From contig NZ_PDJB01000001.1 in the NCBI RefSeq assembly GCF_002563895.1, forward strand, positions 5,811,501 to 5,875,500: a stretch of DNA of 64,000 bases, written 5' to 3'. Shown one piece after another: positions 31,655-41,125 of this stretch. Made by a program: the position numbers and the translations under genes. A model generated the notes under the pieces. It made no database searches. It was not told the origin of the DNA and saw only the letters and a list, made by a program, of their open reading frames with translations. The number at the start of each line of letters is the position of its first letter. Position 1 is the stretch's first letter. This DNA is from Pseudomonas lurida. GTDB taxonomy: Bacteria > Pseudomonadota > Gammaproteobacteria > Pseudomonadales > Pseudomonadaceae.

Positions 31655-32737
31655 ATGAATACAGTGCCCACGACTTCCCGCCCACAACTGGTCTACCTGG
31701 TCTTCGGCTCCGAGACCTACCACCAAGAGGCGGTGTTCAGTATCGCCAGTGCGCTGGCCTTCCTGCAGGACACCCCGGACGCCGCCGTGGACATCCAGGT
31801 ATTCAGCGACAACCCCGAACCCTATCGCCTTTTGCCAGTGCGCGTGCGCCCGCTGGACGACGCCACCCGCCAGCGCTGGAGTGAGCCCCACGGCTATCAC
31901 TTCCGCACCAAGCATGTGGTATTGCGCCAAGTGCTGGAAGAGTCGCCGGTGGCCATGCTGATCGACACCGACACCTTCTTCCATCATTCACCGATGGACC
32001 TGTTCGAGCGCGTGCAGCCTGGCACCCTGTTGTGCAACGCGTTCTACACCCGCTACGGCGACAACCACGAAAGCATTCTCTACACCGCCCTGCGCCAACG
32101 CCTGCTGGACATGGGTGTGGCCGACGATGACATGATGACGCTCAACTCCGGGGTCATGGGCCTGACGCAACAGGACGCGCACATCCTCGACCGCTCCATC
32201 GCCTTGATGGACGAACTGTTCCCCTATGCCCAGGGCGCCTATACCCTCGAAGAATTCTGCCTGTCGATCGCTGCCTATCGCACGGTCAACGTGCGCGAAT
32301 GCCCGGACCTGATCCACCATTACTGGAGTCGCAAGCAACTGTTCCGCGCCAAGGTCAAGGCCTGGATCGCCAAGCATGCGGCCGCCCCTACCAGCGCATT
32401 GGCCTTGGCCGACACCCGCCAGGTGTCCTCGCACCTGCCGCGCCCTCCCCGCCTGCAGCGCCTGCTGTACAAACTGATCACCCTGCTGCTGCCCAAGCAC
32501 CAGCAGCAGTTCATCCGCGAAATCCTCTACGGCTGCTACGAGCATGAGAACGAGTTCGACCAGGCGTGTGGCCCGGTTTGGTGGGACAAGGCCCGACAGA
32601 ACCAGGAAGAACGCCAGAAACATCCGATCGATGCCCATCAGTTGGAACACTGGTTTGCCAACCCCGTGGTGCGCCTGATTCTCGGCGAGCGACGCGCCGC
32701 GATCTACGAACACTTGATGACCTCACCGGCCAAATAG
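31655..32737 (+). CDS. Putative glycosyltransferase (GT8-like)
   Basis: A 360-residue protein without signal peptide or clear membrane segment. The N-terminal half resembles GT-A glycosyltransferases: YLVFGSETYHQEAVFSIAS with a nucleotide-sugar-type strand, and the DxD-like metal motif in AMLIDTDTFFHHSP (about residues 105-118), followed by LNSGVMGLTQQDA. The C-terminal half is helical with a basic, partly hydrophobic stretch (RLQRLLYKLITLLLPKHQQQ) that could touch the membrane. No sugar-pathway genes are next to it. ATG 31655 begins the recognisable domain; the ribosome site is weak. Confidence 0.6.
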   Translation: MNTVPTTSRPQLVYLVFGSETYHQEAVFSIASALAFLQDTPDAAVDIQVFSDNPEPYRLLPVRVRPLDDATRQRWSEPHGYHFRTKHVVLRQVLEESPVAMLIDTDTFFHHSPMDLFERVQPGTLLCNAFYTRYGDNHESILYTALRQRLLDMGVADDDMMTLNSGVMGLTQQDAHILDRSIALMDELFPYAQGAYTLEEFCLSIAAYRTVNVRECPDLIHHYWSRKQLFRAKVKAWIAKHAAAPTSALALADTRQVSSHLPRPPRLQRLLYKLITLLLPKHQQQFIREILYGCYEHENEFDQACGPVWWDKARQNQEERQKHPIDAHQLEHWFANPVVRLILGERRAAIYEHLMTSPAK

Positions 32738-32800
32738 CCCCATCCGAGGAGGCGCGTGCCAGAGCTTCTCTTTAAGGCAGGAGCGTCGTAACCTCAGGGC

Positions 32801-33592
32801 ATGCCCGTCATTCTCAAGTTGTTCACTGCTGCCCTCTTTACTTGCCTGAGCCTGGCTGCTTATGGCGAGAAACTGCGCATTGTGACGGAGCCATGGGCGC
32901 CCTATGTGTACGACGACAACGGCACCATGCGCGGGCTGGACTATGAAACCACGGTGATCGTATTCCAGCGCCTGGGCGTCGAGGTGCAATGGCAATTCCT
33001 GCCGTGGAAGCGCTGCCTGGCCATGCTCGACCAAGGCAATGCCGACGGAGCATTGGACATTTTCCACAGCCACGAGCGCGACGGTTTGCTTCTGTACCCC
33101 AGCGAACCGCTGTCGGAAGTGGAGTTCGTACTCTTCTACGCCAATGAGCGCCCCCACCCCGTCGAAGGCCTCGAAGAACTGCGCGGCCTTACGGTCGGCA
33201 CGTCGCCAGGCTACCTGTACGGCGGCGAGTTCAGCGATTCAACCCTGTTCAACCGCGAACCGGCGCCCAGCCATGAGGCCAACTTCGGTAAATTGATGCT
33301 GGGGCGAATCGACCTGCTGGTCACCGACCGCCGGGTAGGCCAGCATGTGATCAAGGCATTGGGCCTGGAAGGCAAGGTCAGCCAGGCACCCGCGGTGGTC
33401 AGCCGCCAGTCGCAGTTCCTCGCGGTGCGCCGTGGCGCGGGCATGGACCTGCTGGTACAACGTTTTGCCGCCGAGCTCAAACGCTTCAAGCAAGAACCGG
33501 CGTATAGCGCCTTGAGCGCCAAATATGGTGGGATCCAAGCCAATACGGCGCCGGGACGCACCGTTGAGCAGCAGGAAAGCAGCGCACAGTGA
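32801..33592 (+). CDS. Periplasmic substrate-binding protein (SBP_bac_3-like)
   Basis: A 263-residue protein with a signal peptide (about 1-21, LFTCLSLAAYGE) and one solute-binding domain: LRIVTEPWAPYVYDDNGTMRG, LGVEVQWQFLPWKRCLAMLDQG, and the two-lobe hinge segments GLTVGTSPGYLYGGEF and LLVTDRRVGQHVIKALG. Like the protein at 4.6 kb, it has no permease or ATPase partner nearby. The ligand is unknown. An extended -10 promoter for the next gene overlaps its end. Confidence 0.8.
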   Translation: MPVILKLFTAALFTCLSLAAYGEKLRIVTEPWAPYVYDDNGTMRGLDYETTVIVFQRLGVEVQWQFLPWKRCLAMLDQGNADGALDIFHSHERDGLLLYPSEPLSEVEFVLFYANERPHPVEGLEELRGLTVGTSPGYLYGGEFSDSTLFNREPAPSHEANFGKLMLGRIDLLVTDRRVGQHVIKALGLEGKVSQAPAVVSRQSQFLAVRRGAGMDLLVQRFAAELKRFKQEPAYSALSAKYGGIQANTAPGRTVEQQESSAQ

Positions 33593-33598
33593 TTGCTC

Positions 33599-33607
33599 TG
33601 TTATACT
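33599..33607 (+). promoter_or_regulatory. Extended -10 promoter of rhlE
   Basis: TGTTATACT fits the extended -10 form TGnTATAAT and stands just after the preceding stop codon. It would give the helicase mRNA a leader of about 200 bases. Confidence 0.55.
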
Positions 33608-33813
33608 CCGGCCTTTCCGCCAGGCTTACGCCCGGCCGCTGAGGTCTTGAAAAAGGCACCCAACCCCGCTACAGCGCAGCTTTCAGCCCGCGCGAGCCGG
33701 TGGAGTGCCCGCCAGACGCAGCAGGACCGGACGGGGTTGCGCTCCCCTAAGCGCCATTCACGCCCGGCAAGATTATCCCTTTGGGCCAAGCCCTAACTAA
33801 AACAGGATTACTC

Positions 33814-35700
33814 ATGTCCTTTGCTTCCCTCGGTCTCTCCGAGGCTTTAGTCCGCGCCATCGAGGCAGCGGGCTATACCGAGCCTACTCCGGTGCAACAG
33901 CGGGCCATTCCCGCCGTGTTGCAAGGTCGCGACCTGATGGTTGCGGCTCAGACAGGTACTGGTAAAACCGGCGGCTTCGCCCTCCCGATTCTGGAGCGGT
34001 TGTTCCCCAACGGTCACCCGGACAAATCCCAGCGTCACGGCCCGCGCCAACCGCGCGTACTGGTCCTGACCCCAACCCGCGAACTCGCGGCTCAAGTGCA
34101 TGACAGCTTCAAGCTGTATGCCCGCGACCTGAAGTTCGTCAGTGCCTGCATCTTCGGCGGCGTCGGCATGAACCCACAGGTTCAGGCCATGTCCCGTGGC
34201 GTAGACGTGCTGGTGGCGTGCCCTGGTCGCTTGCTCGACCTGTGCGGCCAAGGCAGCGTCGACCTGTCCCACGTGGAAATCCTCGTGCTGGACGAAGCCG
34301 ACCGCATGCTCGACATGGGCTTTGTCCATGACGTGAAAAAGGTCCTCGCCCGCCTGCCGGCCAAACGTCAGAACCTGCTGTTCTCGGCGACGTTCTCCCA
34401 GGACATCACCGCCCTGGCCGGCAAGCTGCTGCACAACCCGGAACGCATCGAAGTCACGCCGCCGAACACCACGGTCGAACGTATCGAGCAACGCGTCTTC
34501 CGCCTGGCCGCCAGCCACAAGCGTGCGCTGCTGGCCCACCTGATCACCGCCGGCGCGTGGGAACAAGTACTGGTGTTCACCCGCACCAAGCACGGCGCCA
34601 ACCGCCTGGCCGAGTACCTGGACAAGCACGGCCTCACCGCCGTCGCCATCCACGGCAACAAGAGCCAGAACGCGCGCACCAAGGCCCTGGCCGACTTCAA
34701 GGCCGGCTCCGTGCGCATTTTGGTCGCCACCGATATCGCCGCCCGCGGCCTGGATATCGACCAACTGCCACACGTGGTCAACTTCGAGCTGCCAAACGTC
34801 GATGAAGACTACGTGCACCGTATCGGCCGTACCGGCCGTGCCGGTCGTTCGGGTGAAGCCATCTCCCTGGTTGCACCGGACGAAGAAAAACTGCTGAAAA
34901 GCATCGAACGCATGACCAAGCAGAAAATCGCCGACGGCGACCTGATGGGCTTCGATGCCAGCGCCGTGGAGGCCGAGAAGCCAGAAGCGCGCGAGCGTCC
35001 GGATGTGCGCAACCCGCGTAACCCACGCGGGCCGAAGGGCGACGGCCCGAACGGCGGCGGTGGCGGCGGTGGTCGTCGCGACAAGGGCAAGGACAAGGGC
35101 GGCAAGGAAAAAGCGCCTACCAACGGCCGTGGCGAACGCCCGGCCCGCGAGCAGAAACCCCGTGAAGGCACCCCGGCCCGCGAACAGCGCCAGCCGAGCC
35201 AGCCGCCACGCGCTGCCGCTGACCGCGCCCCGGACGAGTTCCTCGACGACGATGTGGATAACTTCGGCAACCGCGTTGACTACGTGCCCCAGGCCAAGCC
35301 GGCCCAGGGCCGTGGTCGCCGTCCAGGTGCCCCGGCACAAGGTGCGGGCGCAGGCGCGCCACGTGGCGGCCAGCCTCAGGGCGGTCGTCAGAATGGTCCG
35401 CGCAACAGCAGCGGCGGCACCACCGGTACGCCGCCTGCCAAGCGCAACGGCCCGCGTAACGGTGCCCCCCGTGACGGCCAGGCTCGTCGCGATGACTCGC
35501 GCAGCAATAACCGCCGCCCCGCCCGTGACGATCAGCCTCGCTTGTCCGAACCGGCCGTGCAGAACCCGCGCGGCGGCCCGGCGCCGAAGATCATCCACAA
35601 GGAGTCGAAAGCTGATCGCTTCCCGACACCAGAGCAGTTGGATCAACTGCCAGGCCGTCCTCGTGGTGAAAAACCGGCATTGCTGACCCGCAATCGCTGA
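33814..35700 (+). CDS. rhlE: DEAD-box RNA helicase RhlE with long low-complexity tail
   Basis: A 628-residue helicase. The core (about 1-380) has every motif: Q motif ([11 protein letters not shown]), motif I AQTGTGKT, motif Ia TPTRELA, motif II DEAD (LDEADRM), motif III SAT (LFSATFSQ), motif [13 protein letters not shown] and motif [13 protein letters not shown]. After about residue 390 there is a tail of roughly 240 residues rich in Arg, Gly, Pro and Gln ([17 protein letters not shown]-like blocks), probably disordered and RNA-binding. This is longer than E. coli RhlE (about 450). ATG 33814 follows CAGGA after an unusually long leader. Confidence 0.93.
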   Translation: MSFASLGLSEALVRAIEAAGYTEPTPVQQRAIPAVLQGRDLMVAAQTGTGKTGGFALPILERLFPNGHPDKSQRHGPRQPRVLVLTPTRELAAQVHDSFKLYARDLKFVSACIFGGVGMNPQVQAMSRGVDVLVACPGRLLDLCGQGSVDLSHVEILVLDEADRMLDMGFVHDVKKVLARLPAKRQNLLFSATFSQDITALAGKLLHNPERIEVTPPNTTVERIEQRVFRLAASHKRALLAHLITAGAWEQVLVFTRTKHGANRLAEYLDKHGLTAVAIHGNKSQNARTKALADFKAGSVRILVATDIAARGLDIDQLPHVVNFELPNVDEDYVHRIGRTGRAGRSGEAISLVAPDEEKLLKSIERMTKQKIADGDLMGFDASAVEAEKPEARERPDVRNPRNPRGPKGDGPNGGGGGGGRRDKGKDKGGKEKAPTNGRGERPAREQKPREGTPAREQRQPSQPPRAAADRAPDEFLDDDVDNFGNRVDYVPQAKPAQGRGRRPGAPAQGAGAGAPRGGQPQGGRQNGPRNSSGGTTGTPPAKRNGPRNGAPRDGQARRDDSRSNNRRPARDDQPRLSEPAVQNPRGGPAPKIIHKESKADRFPTPEQLDQLPGRPRGEKPALLTRNR

Positions 35701-35715
35701 GTTTCAACGCCCATG

Positions 35716-35753
35716 AAAATGCCCCGCCTCGAAAGAGGCGGGGCATTTTTTTT
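35716..35753 (+). terminator. Intrinsic terminator of rhlE
   Basis: AAAATGCCCCGCCTC-GAAA-GAGGCGGGGCATTTT with eight T at the end. Confidence 0.95.
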
Positions 35754-35876
35754 GACTCGACCCCGATCAACTATGGGAGCTGGCGTGCCTGCGGCTGCAT
35801 CGACTCGGTGTGCCTGGTGCTCCAAAGTGCCCGCATCACAGGCACCCCGACGCCCACACTGGTTGCATTCCAGGCA

Positions 35877-35908
35877 TAAAAAAACCGGATCTCAGGATCC
35901 GGTTTTTT
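35877..35908. terminator. Two-way intrinsic terminator, mainly for yceI
   Basis: AAAACCGGATC-TCAG-GATCCGGTTTT, flanked by A and T runs on opposite sides; it lies 17 bases after the yceI stop on the minus strand. Confidence 0.9.
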
Positions 35909-35924
35909 CGTGTAAAAACAGAAA

Positions 35925-36503
35925 TTACTTCTGCTTGACGCCTTCCAGCGAGATGTCCAGGTCTACAGTCTGCGAGGACGGGCCTGGGCCTTTGATGCCG
36001 AAGTCGTTCAGGTTGACGGTAGTGGTAGCGTTGAAGCCAGCACGTTCGCCGCCCCATGGATCCTTGCCTTCACCGTTGAAGGTCGCCTTGAAGGTCACAG
36101 GCTTGGTCACGCCGTGGAAGGTCAGGTCGCCAGTCACGTCTGCGGTTTTTTCACCGGTAGGCTTGACCGCAGTGGACACGAACTTCGCGTCGGCAAACTT
36201 GGCAACGTCCAGGAAGTCTTTGCTGGCGATGTGCTTGTCACGCTCTGCGTGGTTGGACCACAGGCTGGCGGTCTTCACGTCGACCGCGATTTTGCTGGCC
36301 TCAGGCTTGGCGGCATCCCAGCTGAACGTGCCATCCCAATCCTTGAAGGTACCGTGGATGAAGCTGTAGCCCAGGTGGCTGATTTTCCAGTCGATGAAGG
36401 CGTGCTGGCCTTCCTTGTCGATCTTGTAGTCAGCAGCCATCACCTGACCTGCAGACAGCAGGGCAGTACCGATTGCCAGAGCGGCGAGGGTCTTTTTCAA
36501 CAT
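35925..36503 (-). CDS. yceI: YceI-family periplasmic protein
   Basis: A 192-residue secreted protein: signal peptide about 1-23 (ending AGQVMAAD), then a lipocalin-like YceI domain ([39 protein letters not shown] segments, [41 protein letters not shown]). The fold binds isoprenoid chains in known relatives. ATG 36503 begins the signal peptide. The cytochrome b561 gene ends 33 bases upstream on the same strand, the usual cybB-yceI pairing, so a shared redox or quinone-related role is likely. Confidence 0.95.
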   Translation of the reverse strand: MLKKTLAALAIGTALLSAGQVMAADYKIDKEGQHAFIDWKISHLGYSFIHGTFKDWDGTFSWDAAKPEASKIAVDVKTASLWSNHAERDKHIASKDFLDVAKFADAKFVSTAVKPTGEKTADVTGDLTFHGVTKPVTFKATFNGEGKDPWGGERAGFNATTTVNLNDFGIKGPGPSSQTVDLDISLEGVKQK

Positions 36504-36535
36504 GCTTTCTATTCCTTGTGAGTCGAGGTTGAACA

Positions 36536-37087
36536 TCAGGCTTTGCGCCCCAGCATACGAACCAGGGTCGCATCACGGTCAATAAAATGGTGTTTCAAGG
36601 CGGCCACGCCATGCAAACCGGCGAAGACCACCAACACCCAGGCGAGGTACAGGTGCACCAGGCCGGCGTTATCTGCCTGGTCCGGTAGTCCGGATACCAC
36701 GGCAGGAATCTCGAACAGGCCAAATACCGGGATACCGACACCGTCTGCGGTGGAAATCAGGTAGCCGGCGATCATCACGGCAAACAAACCGAGATACAGG
36801 AACGCATGGCCAAATGCGGCACCGATGCGGGTCATGCGACTGTAACTGGCCAACGGCGGTGGCGGCGGGCTGATCAGGCGCCAGACAATACGCACCAGCA
36901 TGATGGCAAACAGCGTGATGCCAATGCTCTTGTGCAGGTCCGGGGCGTCTTTGCGCCAGGCGCTGTAGTAGTCGAGGCCGACCATCCACAAGCCCAGGGC
37001 GAACAAGCCAAACACCACCAGGGCTACACCCCAGTGCAAAACAATGCTGACCCAACCATAGCGGGCCGATGAATTACGTAGCTGCAT
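36536..37087 (-). CDS. cybB: Cytochrome b561
   Basis: A 183-residue inner-membrane di-haem b protein with four hydrophobic segments. Probable haem-ligand histidines lie in [12 protein letters not shown] (about residue 18), [15 protein letters not shown] (about 52), [16 protein letters not shown] and [24 protein letters not shown] (about 145-165). It probably transfers electrons from the quinone pool. It is co-directional with yceI and divergent from bioA. Confidence 0.93.
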   Translation of the reverse strand: MQLRNSSARYGWVSIVLHWGVALVVFGLFALGLWMVGLDYYSAWRKDAPDLHKSIGITLFAIMLVRIVWRLISPPPPPLASYSRMTRIGAAFGHAFLYLGLFAVMIAGYLISTADGVGIPVFGLFEIPAVVSGLPDQADNAGLVHLYLAWVLVVFAGLHGVAALKHHFIDRDATLVRMLGRKA

Positions 37088-37360
37088 GTCCCAAATCCCG
37101 TAAGAGCTGCGCCCAAGACTAGCGATTTACCTATCGAATTAAAGCGGAAAATTTCGCTTTGAAATATCGAGAAATACGATCAAGAGCGTATGTACAGTAA
37201 GTTAACGACGGATTAAGGACTATTCCTAAGAAACGTGACAGACCGTCCTGTGTTTACCGCGAATTCATCCGTAATGGGTTGTGACACAGTCGCCCATTGC
37301 ATAGGCTTGCGCGATTGTTTTACCTGCGCCCGCCGCAGGACCGCTTCGAGGAGATAACCG

Positions 37361-38767
37361 ATGGGCTTGAATAACCAGTGGATGCAACGCGACCTGGCCG
37401 TGCTGTGGCATCCCTGCACCCAGATGAAAGATCACCAGCAATTGCCGCTGATCCCGATCAAGCGCGGCGAAGGCGTCTGGCTGGAAGATTTCGAAGGCAA
37501 GCGTTACCTCGATGCCGTCAGCTCCTGGTGGGTCAACGTGTTTGGCCATGCCAACCCGCGCATCAACCAGCGCATCAAGGACCAGGTCGACCAACTGGAA
37601 CACGTGATCCTCGCCGGCTTCAGCCACCAGCCGGTGATCGAGCTGTCCGAACGCCTGGTGCAAATGACGCCCGAAGGCCTGACCCGCTGCTTCTACGCGG
37701 ACAACGGCTCGTCGTGCATCGAAGTCGCGCTGAAGATGAGCTTTCACTATTGGCTCAACCGCGGCCTGCCGAATAAAAAACGCTTCGTCACCCTGACCAA
37801 CAGCTACCACGGCGAAACCATCGCCGCGATGTCAGTGGGCGACGTGCCGCTGTTTACCGAGACCTACAAGGCGCTGCTGCTGGACACCATCAAGGTGCCG
37901 AGCCCGGACTGCTACCTGCGTCCGGAGGGCATGAGCTGGGAAGAACATTCGCGCACCCTGTTCCTGGCCATGGAACAGACCCTGGCGGACAACCACGACA
38001 CCGTGGCCGCCGTGATCGTGGAACCGCTGATCCAGGGCGCCGGTGGCATGCGCATGTACCACCCCGTGTACCTCAAGCTGCTGCGCGAGGCCTGCGACCG
38101 TTACGGCGTGCACTTGATCCACGACGAAATCGCCGTAGGCTTCGGCCGCACCGGCAGCATGTTCGCCTGTGAACAGGCCGGCATCCGTCCAGACTTCCTG
38201 TGCCTGTCCAAGGCCCTCACCGGCGGCTATCTGCCATTGGCGGCCGTGGTCACCACCGAAGACGTGTACAGCGCGTTCTATGACGACTACCCGACGCTGC
38301 GCGCGTTCCTGCACTCCCACAGCTACACCGGCAACCCGCTGGCGTGTGCGGCAGCGCTGGCGACCCTGGATATCTTCGAAGAAGACAACGTCATCGAGAA
38401 CAACAAGGCCCTGGCCCGGCGCATGGCCACGGCCACTGCGCATCTGGTGGACCACCCTCACGTCTCGGAAGTACGCCAGACCGGCATGGTGCTGGCCATC
38501 GAGATGGTCCAGGACAAAGCCACCAAGACCGCCTACCCGTGGCAGGAACGCCGTGGCCTGAAGGTATTCGAGCATGCACTGGAACGTGGCGCGCTGTTGC
38601 GACCACTGGGCAGCGTGGTGTATTTCCTGCCGCCCTACGTGATCACGCCGGAACAGATCGACTTCCTCGCCGAAGTGGCCAGCGAAGGCATTGATATCGC
38701 CACCAACAGCACCGTCAGTGTTGCAGTGCCGAAGGACTTCCACCCTGGCTTCCGTGACCCTGGCTGA
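37361..38767 (+). CDS. bioA: Adenosylmethionine-8-amino-7-oxononanoate aminotransferase
   Basis: A 468-residue PLP enzyme of biotin synthesis that uses SAM as amino donor to make 7,8-diaminopelargonate. Family features: LWHPCTQMKDHQ at the start (substrate binding), DNGSSCIEVALKM (PLP phosphate), HDEIAVGFGRTG (Asp contacting the PLP ring) and the lysine in LCLSKALTGG (about residue 285). It stands apart from a bio operon, as is common in Pseudomonas, and directly before rsmE. The 273-base gap upstream, shared with cybB, shows no clear operator. Confidence 0.95.
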   Translation: MGLNNQWMQRDLAVLWHPCTQMKDHQQLPLIPIKRGEGVWLEDFEGKRYLDAVSSWWVNVFGHANPRINQRIKDQVDQLEHVILAGFSHQPVIELSERLVQMTPEGLTRCFYADNGSSCIEVALKMSFHYWLNRGLPNKKRFVTLTNSYHGETIAAMSVGDVPLFTETYKALLLDTIKVPSPDCYLRPEGMSWEEHSRTLFLAMEQTLADNHDTVAAVIVEPLIQGAGGMRMYHPVYLKLLREACDRYGVHLIHDEIAVGFGRTGSMFACEQAGIRPDFLCLSKALTGGYLPLAAVVTTEDVYSAFYDDYPTLRAFLHSHSYTGNPLACAAALATLDIFEEDNVIENNKALARRMATATAHLVDHPHVSEVRQTGMVLAIEMVQDKATKTAYPWQERRGLKVFEHALERGALLRPLGSVVYFLPPYVITPEQIDFLAEVASEGIDIATNSTVSVAVPKDFHPGFRDPG

Positions 38768-38823
38768 TCCCCCACATCCTTTGTAGAAGCCGGCTCCTAC
38801 ACAACATTGTCCAGAGAACAGAA

Positions 38824-39543
38824 ATGAGACTGTCCCGCTTTTTCACCGACACCCCGCTGAGCCTCGGCGACCATGAATTGCCCGAAGCCCAGGCGCATTA
38901 CATCAGCCGTGTGCTGCGCATGGGCGAAGGCGATGCCGTGCAATTGTTCGATGGCTCCGGCCAGGAATTCCTGGGCAGATTGCTGGACGTCGGCAAGAAA
39001 CGCGTTACGGTGCAACTCACGGAAAGCTTTGCGGGCCAGACCGAATCGCCGCTGCACATTCACCTCGGCCAAGGCCTGTCCCGTGGCGAGCGCATGGATT
39101 GGGCGATTCAAAAGGCCACCGAGCTGGGCGTCAATGCAATCACGCCGATCTTCAGCGAGCGTTGCGAAGTGCGCCTCAAGGACGAACGCGCCGACAAACG
39201 CCTGCTGCACTGGCGCCAGGTGGCGATCAGCGCGTGCGAGCAATGCGGGCGTTCAACGGTGCCGGTGATTCATCCACCGCTGCTATTGGCGGACTGGTTG
39301 AAGCAGACCGAGGCAGACCTGAAGCTGGTGCTGCATCCTGTGGCCGAGCCGATGGTCAGCCACGCCAAGCCGTCGAGCCTGGCGTTTCTGATCGGACCTG
39401 AAGGTGGGCTGACCGACCCTGAAGTCGAAACCGCCCAGGCCGCCGGCTACCACGCTGCCCGCCTCGGTCCGCGCGTGTTGCGTACCGAGACCGCGCCGGT
39501 GGTGGCACTGGCCGTCGCCCAACAATTGTGGGGCGATTTCTAA
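38824..39543 (+). CDS. rsmE: 16S rRNA m3U1498 methyltransferase
   Basis: A 239-residue SPOUT methyltransferase acting on U1498 of 16S rRNA. N-terminal PUA-like domain (MRLSRFFTDTPLSLGDHELP.. HYISRVLRMGEGDAVQLFDG) and C-terminal trefoil-knot domain with the SAM-binding LIGPEGGLTDPEVETA (about residues 189-204) and LGPRVLRTETAPVVALA. It starts 56 bases after bioA, with the same orientation and no terminator between. Confidence 0.96.
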   Translation: MRLSRFFTDTPLSLGDHELPEAQAHYISRVLRMGEGDAVQLFDGSGQEFLGRLLDVGKKRVTVQLTESFAGQTESPLHIHLGQGLSRGERMDWAIQKATELGVNAITPIFSERCEVRLKDERADKRLLHWRQVAISACEQCGRSTVPVIHPPLLLADWLKQTEADLKLVLHPVAEPMVSHAKPSSLAFLIGPEGGLTDPEVETAQAAGYHAARLGPRVLRTETAPVVALAVAQQLWGDF

Positions 39544-39838
39544 CCCAGCCTTGCCAACCCAATCCACGGTGGGGGCTGCCAAGCGTTGGCGAGGCTGCAA
39601 AAGCGGAGTGTCAGGCGCTTAAAATGCAGGCAGTCGCGCAGCCTCGCTGGGGCTCGACAGCTCCCACAGTTGATCTCTGCTGCTGGAATTGCGCTCGCCG
39701 GTACTGCCGCTATCCAACCAGCAAAACAGTTCCTTCGTGGGAGCTAACTTGCCTGCGATGGCGTCGGCCCATTCAACATCACTGTTACCTGGCGCACCGC
39801 TATCGCCGGCAAGCCGGCGCCTATAGGTAGGCGGGTCA
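39544..39838. repeat. Gap of 295 bases filled with REP-like hairpins
   Basis: Two units are visible: an inverted pair around GGGGGCTGCCAAGCGTTGGCGAGGCTGC and GCAGCCTCGCTGGGGC (39568-39655), and GTGGGAGCTAACTTGCCTGC with GCCGGCAAGCCGGCGCC (39738-39826). No gene seen. Confidence 0.65.
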
Positions 39839-40741
39839 TTACTCCACGGGATCACTCACCGGCTTGGCAATGATCGCCTTCAACTCGCTGGTCATCGGGA
39901 ACTCCAGGTTCAAGCCCTTCGGCGGAATCGGCTGTTCAAACCAGCGCTGGTAAATCCCATTGATTTCGCCACTGCGGTACAGGTCACCGAGTGTCTCATT
40001 GACCACCGCGAGAAACTGCGGGTCGTCCTTGCGCACCATGCAGCTGTAGATCTCCCGCGACTGCTCCTCGCCCACCACCCCCCACTTATGCGGGTCCTTG
40101 GCCTTGGCGCGCTCGCCGTAGAGCAACGCATCGTCCATGTAGAACGCCGCCGCGCGACCGGTCTCGAGCATCTTGAACGCCTCACCGTGATCCTTGGCGC
40201 TGATCACGAACATATTGGCCTTGTGCTCGGCGTTGTAGCTCTTCAGGAACCGCTCGTTGGTGGTGCCGGCGGTGGTCACCACGTTCTTGCCCGCAAGGTC
40301 GGCGAACCCTTTGATGCCGCTGTCCTTGGCCGTCAACAACTGGCCCTTCACGTAGATAAACCCGTAGGAGAACGCTACCTGCTTCTGTCGCTCCGCGGTG
40401 ACCCCGGTAGAGCCGCACTCCAGGTCGACGGTGCCGTTCTGTACCAGCGGGATGCGGGTCTGCGAAGTCACCAGGTTGTACTTCACAGTAAGGTTGGCCA
40501 GCCCGGTTTTCTGCTGGACACGCTCGACAATCTTGCTCGCCAGGTCCACCGAATAACCCATGGGCTTGCCGCTGTTGTCACCCACATACGAAAACGGCAC
40601 CGATGCATCGCGATAGCCCAGGGTGATGGACTTGGCGGTGGTGATCTTTTCCAGCGTAGCGCCCAGCGAGGCGTCATTCGCCTGGACCTGTGCGCCAAAC
40701 AAAAGCCCCAGGGTACAGCCGGTCAACAGGATTCTTTTCAT
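39839..40741 (-). CDS. dguC: Periplasmic D-Glu/D-Gln binding protein DguC
   Basis: A 300-residue secreted binding protein of the glutamate/aspartate type: signal peptide about 1-21, then SITLGYRDASVPFSYVGDNS, VDLECGSTGVTAERQKQVAFS and KNVVTTAGTTNERFLKSYNA. The order LysR gene, divergent FAD dehydrogenase, RidA and this binding protein is the same as dguR-dguA-dguB-dguC of P. aeruginosa, where the locus serves D-Glu and D-Gln use. No permease genes are here; a general glutamate ABC system elsewhere may be shared. Confidence 0.85.
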   Translation of the reverse strand: MKRILLTGCTLGLLFGAQVQANDASLGATLEKITTAKSITLGYRDASVPFSYVGDNSGKPMGYSVDLASKIVERVQQKTGLANLTVKYNLVTSQTRIPLVQNGTVDLECGSTGVTAERQKQVAFSYGFIYVKGQLLTAKDSGIKGFADLAGKNVVTTAGTTNERFLKSYNAEHKANMFVISAKDHGEAFKMLETGRAAAFYMDDALLYGERAKAKDPHKWGVVGEEQSREIYSCMVRKDDPQFLAVVNETLGDLYRSGEINGIYQRWFEQPIPPKGLNLEFPMTSELKAIIAKPVSDPVE

Positions 40742-40765
40742 TGTTATGCTCCGTTGGTCTTTGAG

Positions 40766-41116
40766 TTATTTACGTACCGCTATCACGCTGATTTCCACCA
40801 GCACACTCGGCCGCGCCAGCTCGGCTTGCAGGGTGGTGCGCGCTGGCGCCATGCCCGGCGACAGCCACGCGGACCACACCGCGTTCATCGGTGCAAACCC
40901 GCTGCCGATGTCCTTCAGGTAAATGGTGGCGTTGAGCAGGTGATCCTTGTCACTGCCGGCCTGGGCCAGCAACGCATCGACCCTAGCCAGCACTTCGCGG
41001 GTCTGGCTCGCCACGTCCTGGCCGTCACCCGGCACCTGGCCCGAGAGAAACACCAGGTCCTTGAAGGTCACGGCACCCGAGAGACGTTCGTTGCTGCTGA
41101 TACGGTTGATCGTCAT
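40766..41116 (-). CDS. dguB: RidA-family enamine/imine deaminase DguB
   Basis: A 116-residue RidA-fold protein hydrolysing reactive 2-aminoacrylate-type imines. Landmarks: LVFLSGQVPGDGQDVASQTREVL (about residues 23-45), LLNATIYLKDIG and the C-terminal RPSVLVEISVIAVRK. The conserved Arg of the active site occurs as ARTTLQAELARP. Placed between the dehydrogenase and binding-protein genes, it would clear the imino acid released by DguA. Confidence 0.9.
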   Translation of the reverse strand: MTINRISSNERLSGAVTFKDLVFLSGQVPGDGQDVASQTREVLARVDALLAQAGSDKDHLLNATIYLKDIGSGFAPMNAVWSAWLSPGMAPARTTLQAELARPSVLVEISVIAVRK

Positions 41117-41125
41117 GGGGCATCC

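Noticed and set aside
33847..35646. A 599-codon minus-strand frame opposite rhlE
   Set aside because: Antisense of the helicase core and its repetitive tail; Ala/Val/Gly-rich without motifs.
37088..37360. BirA operator before bioA
   Set aside because: No match to the long BirA palindrome was seen in the divergent gap.
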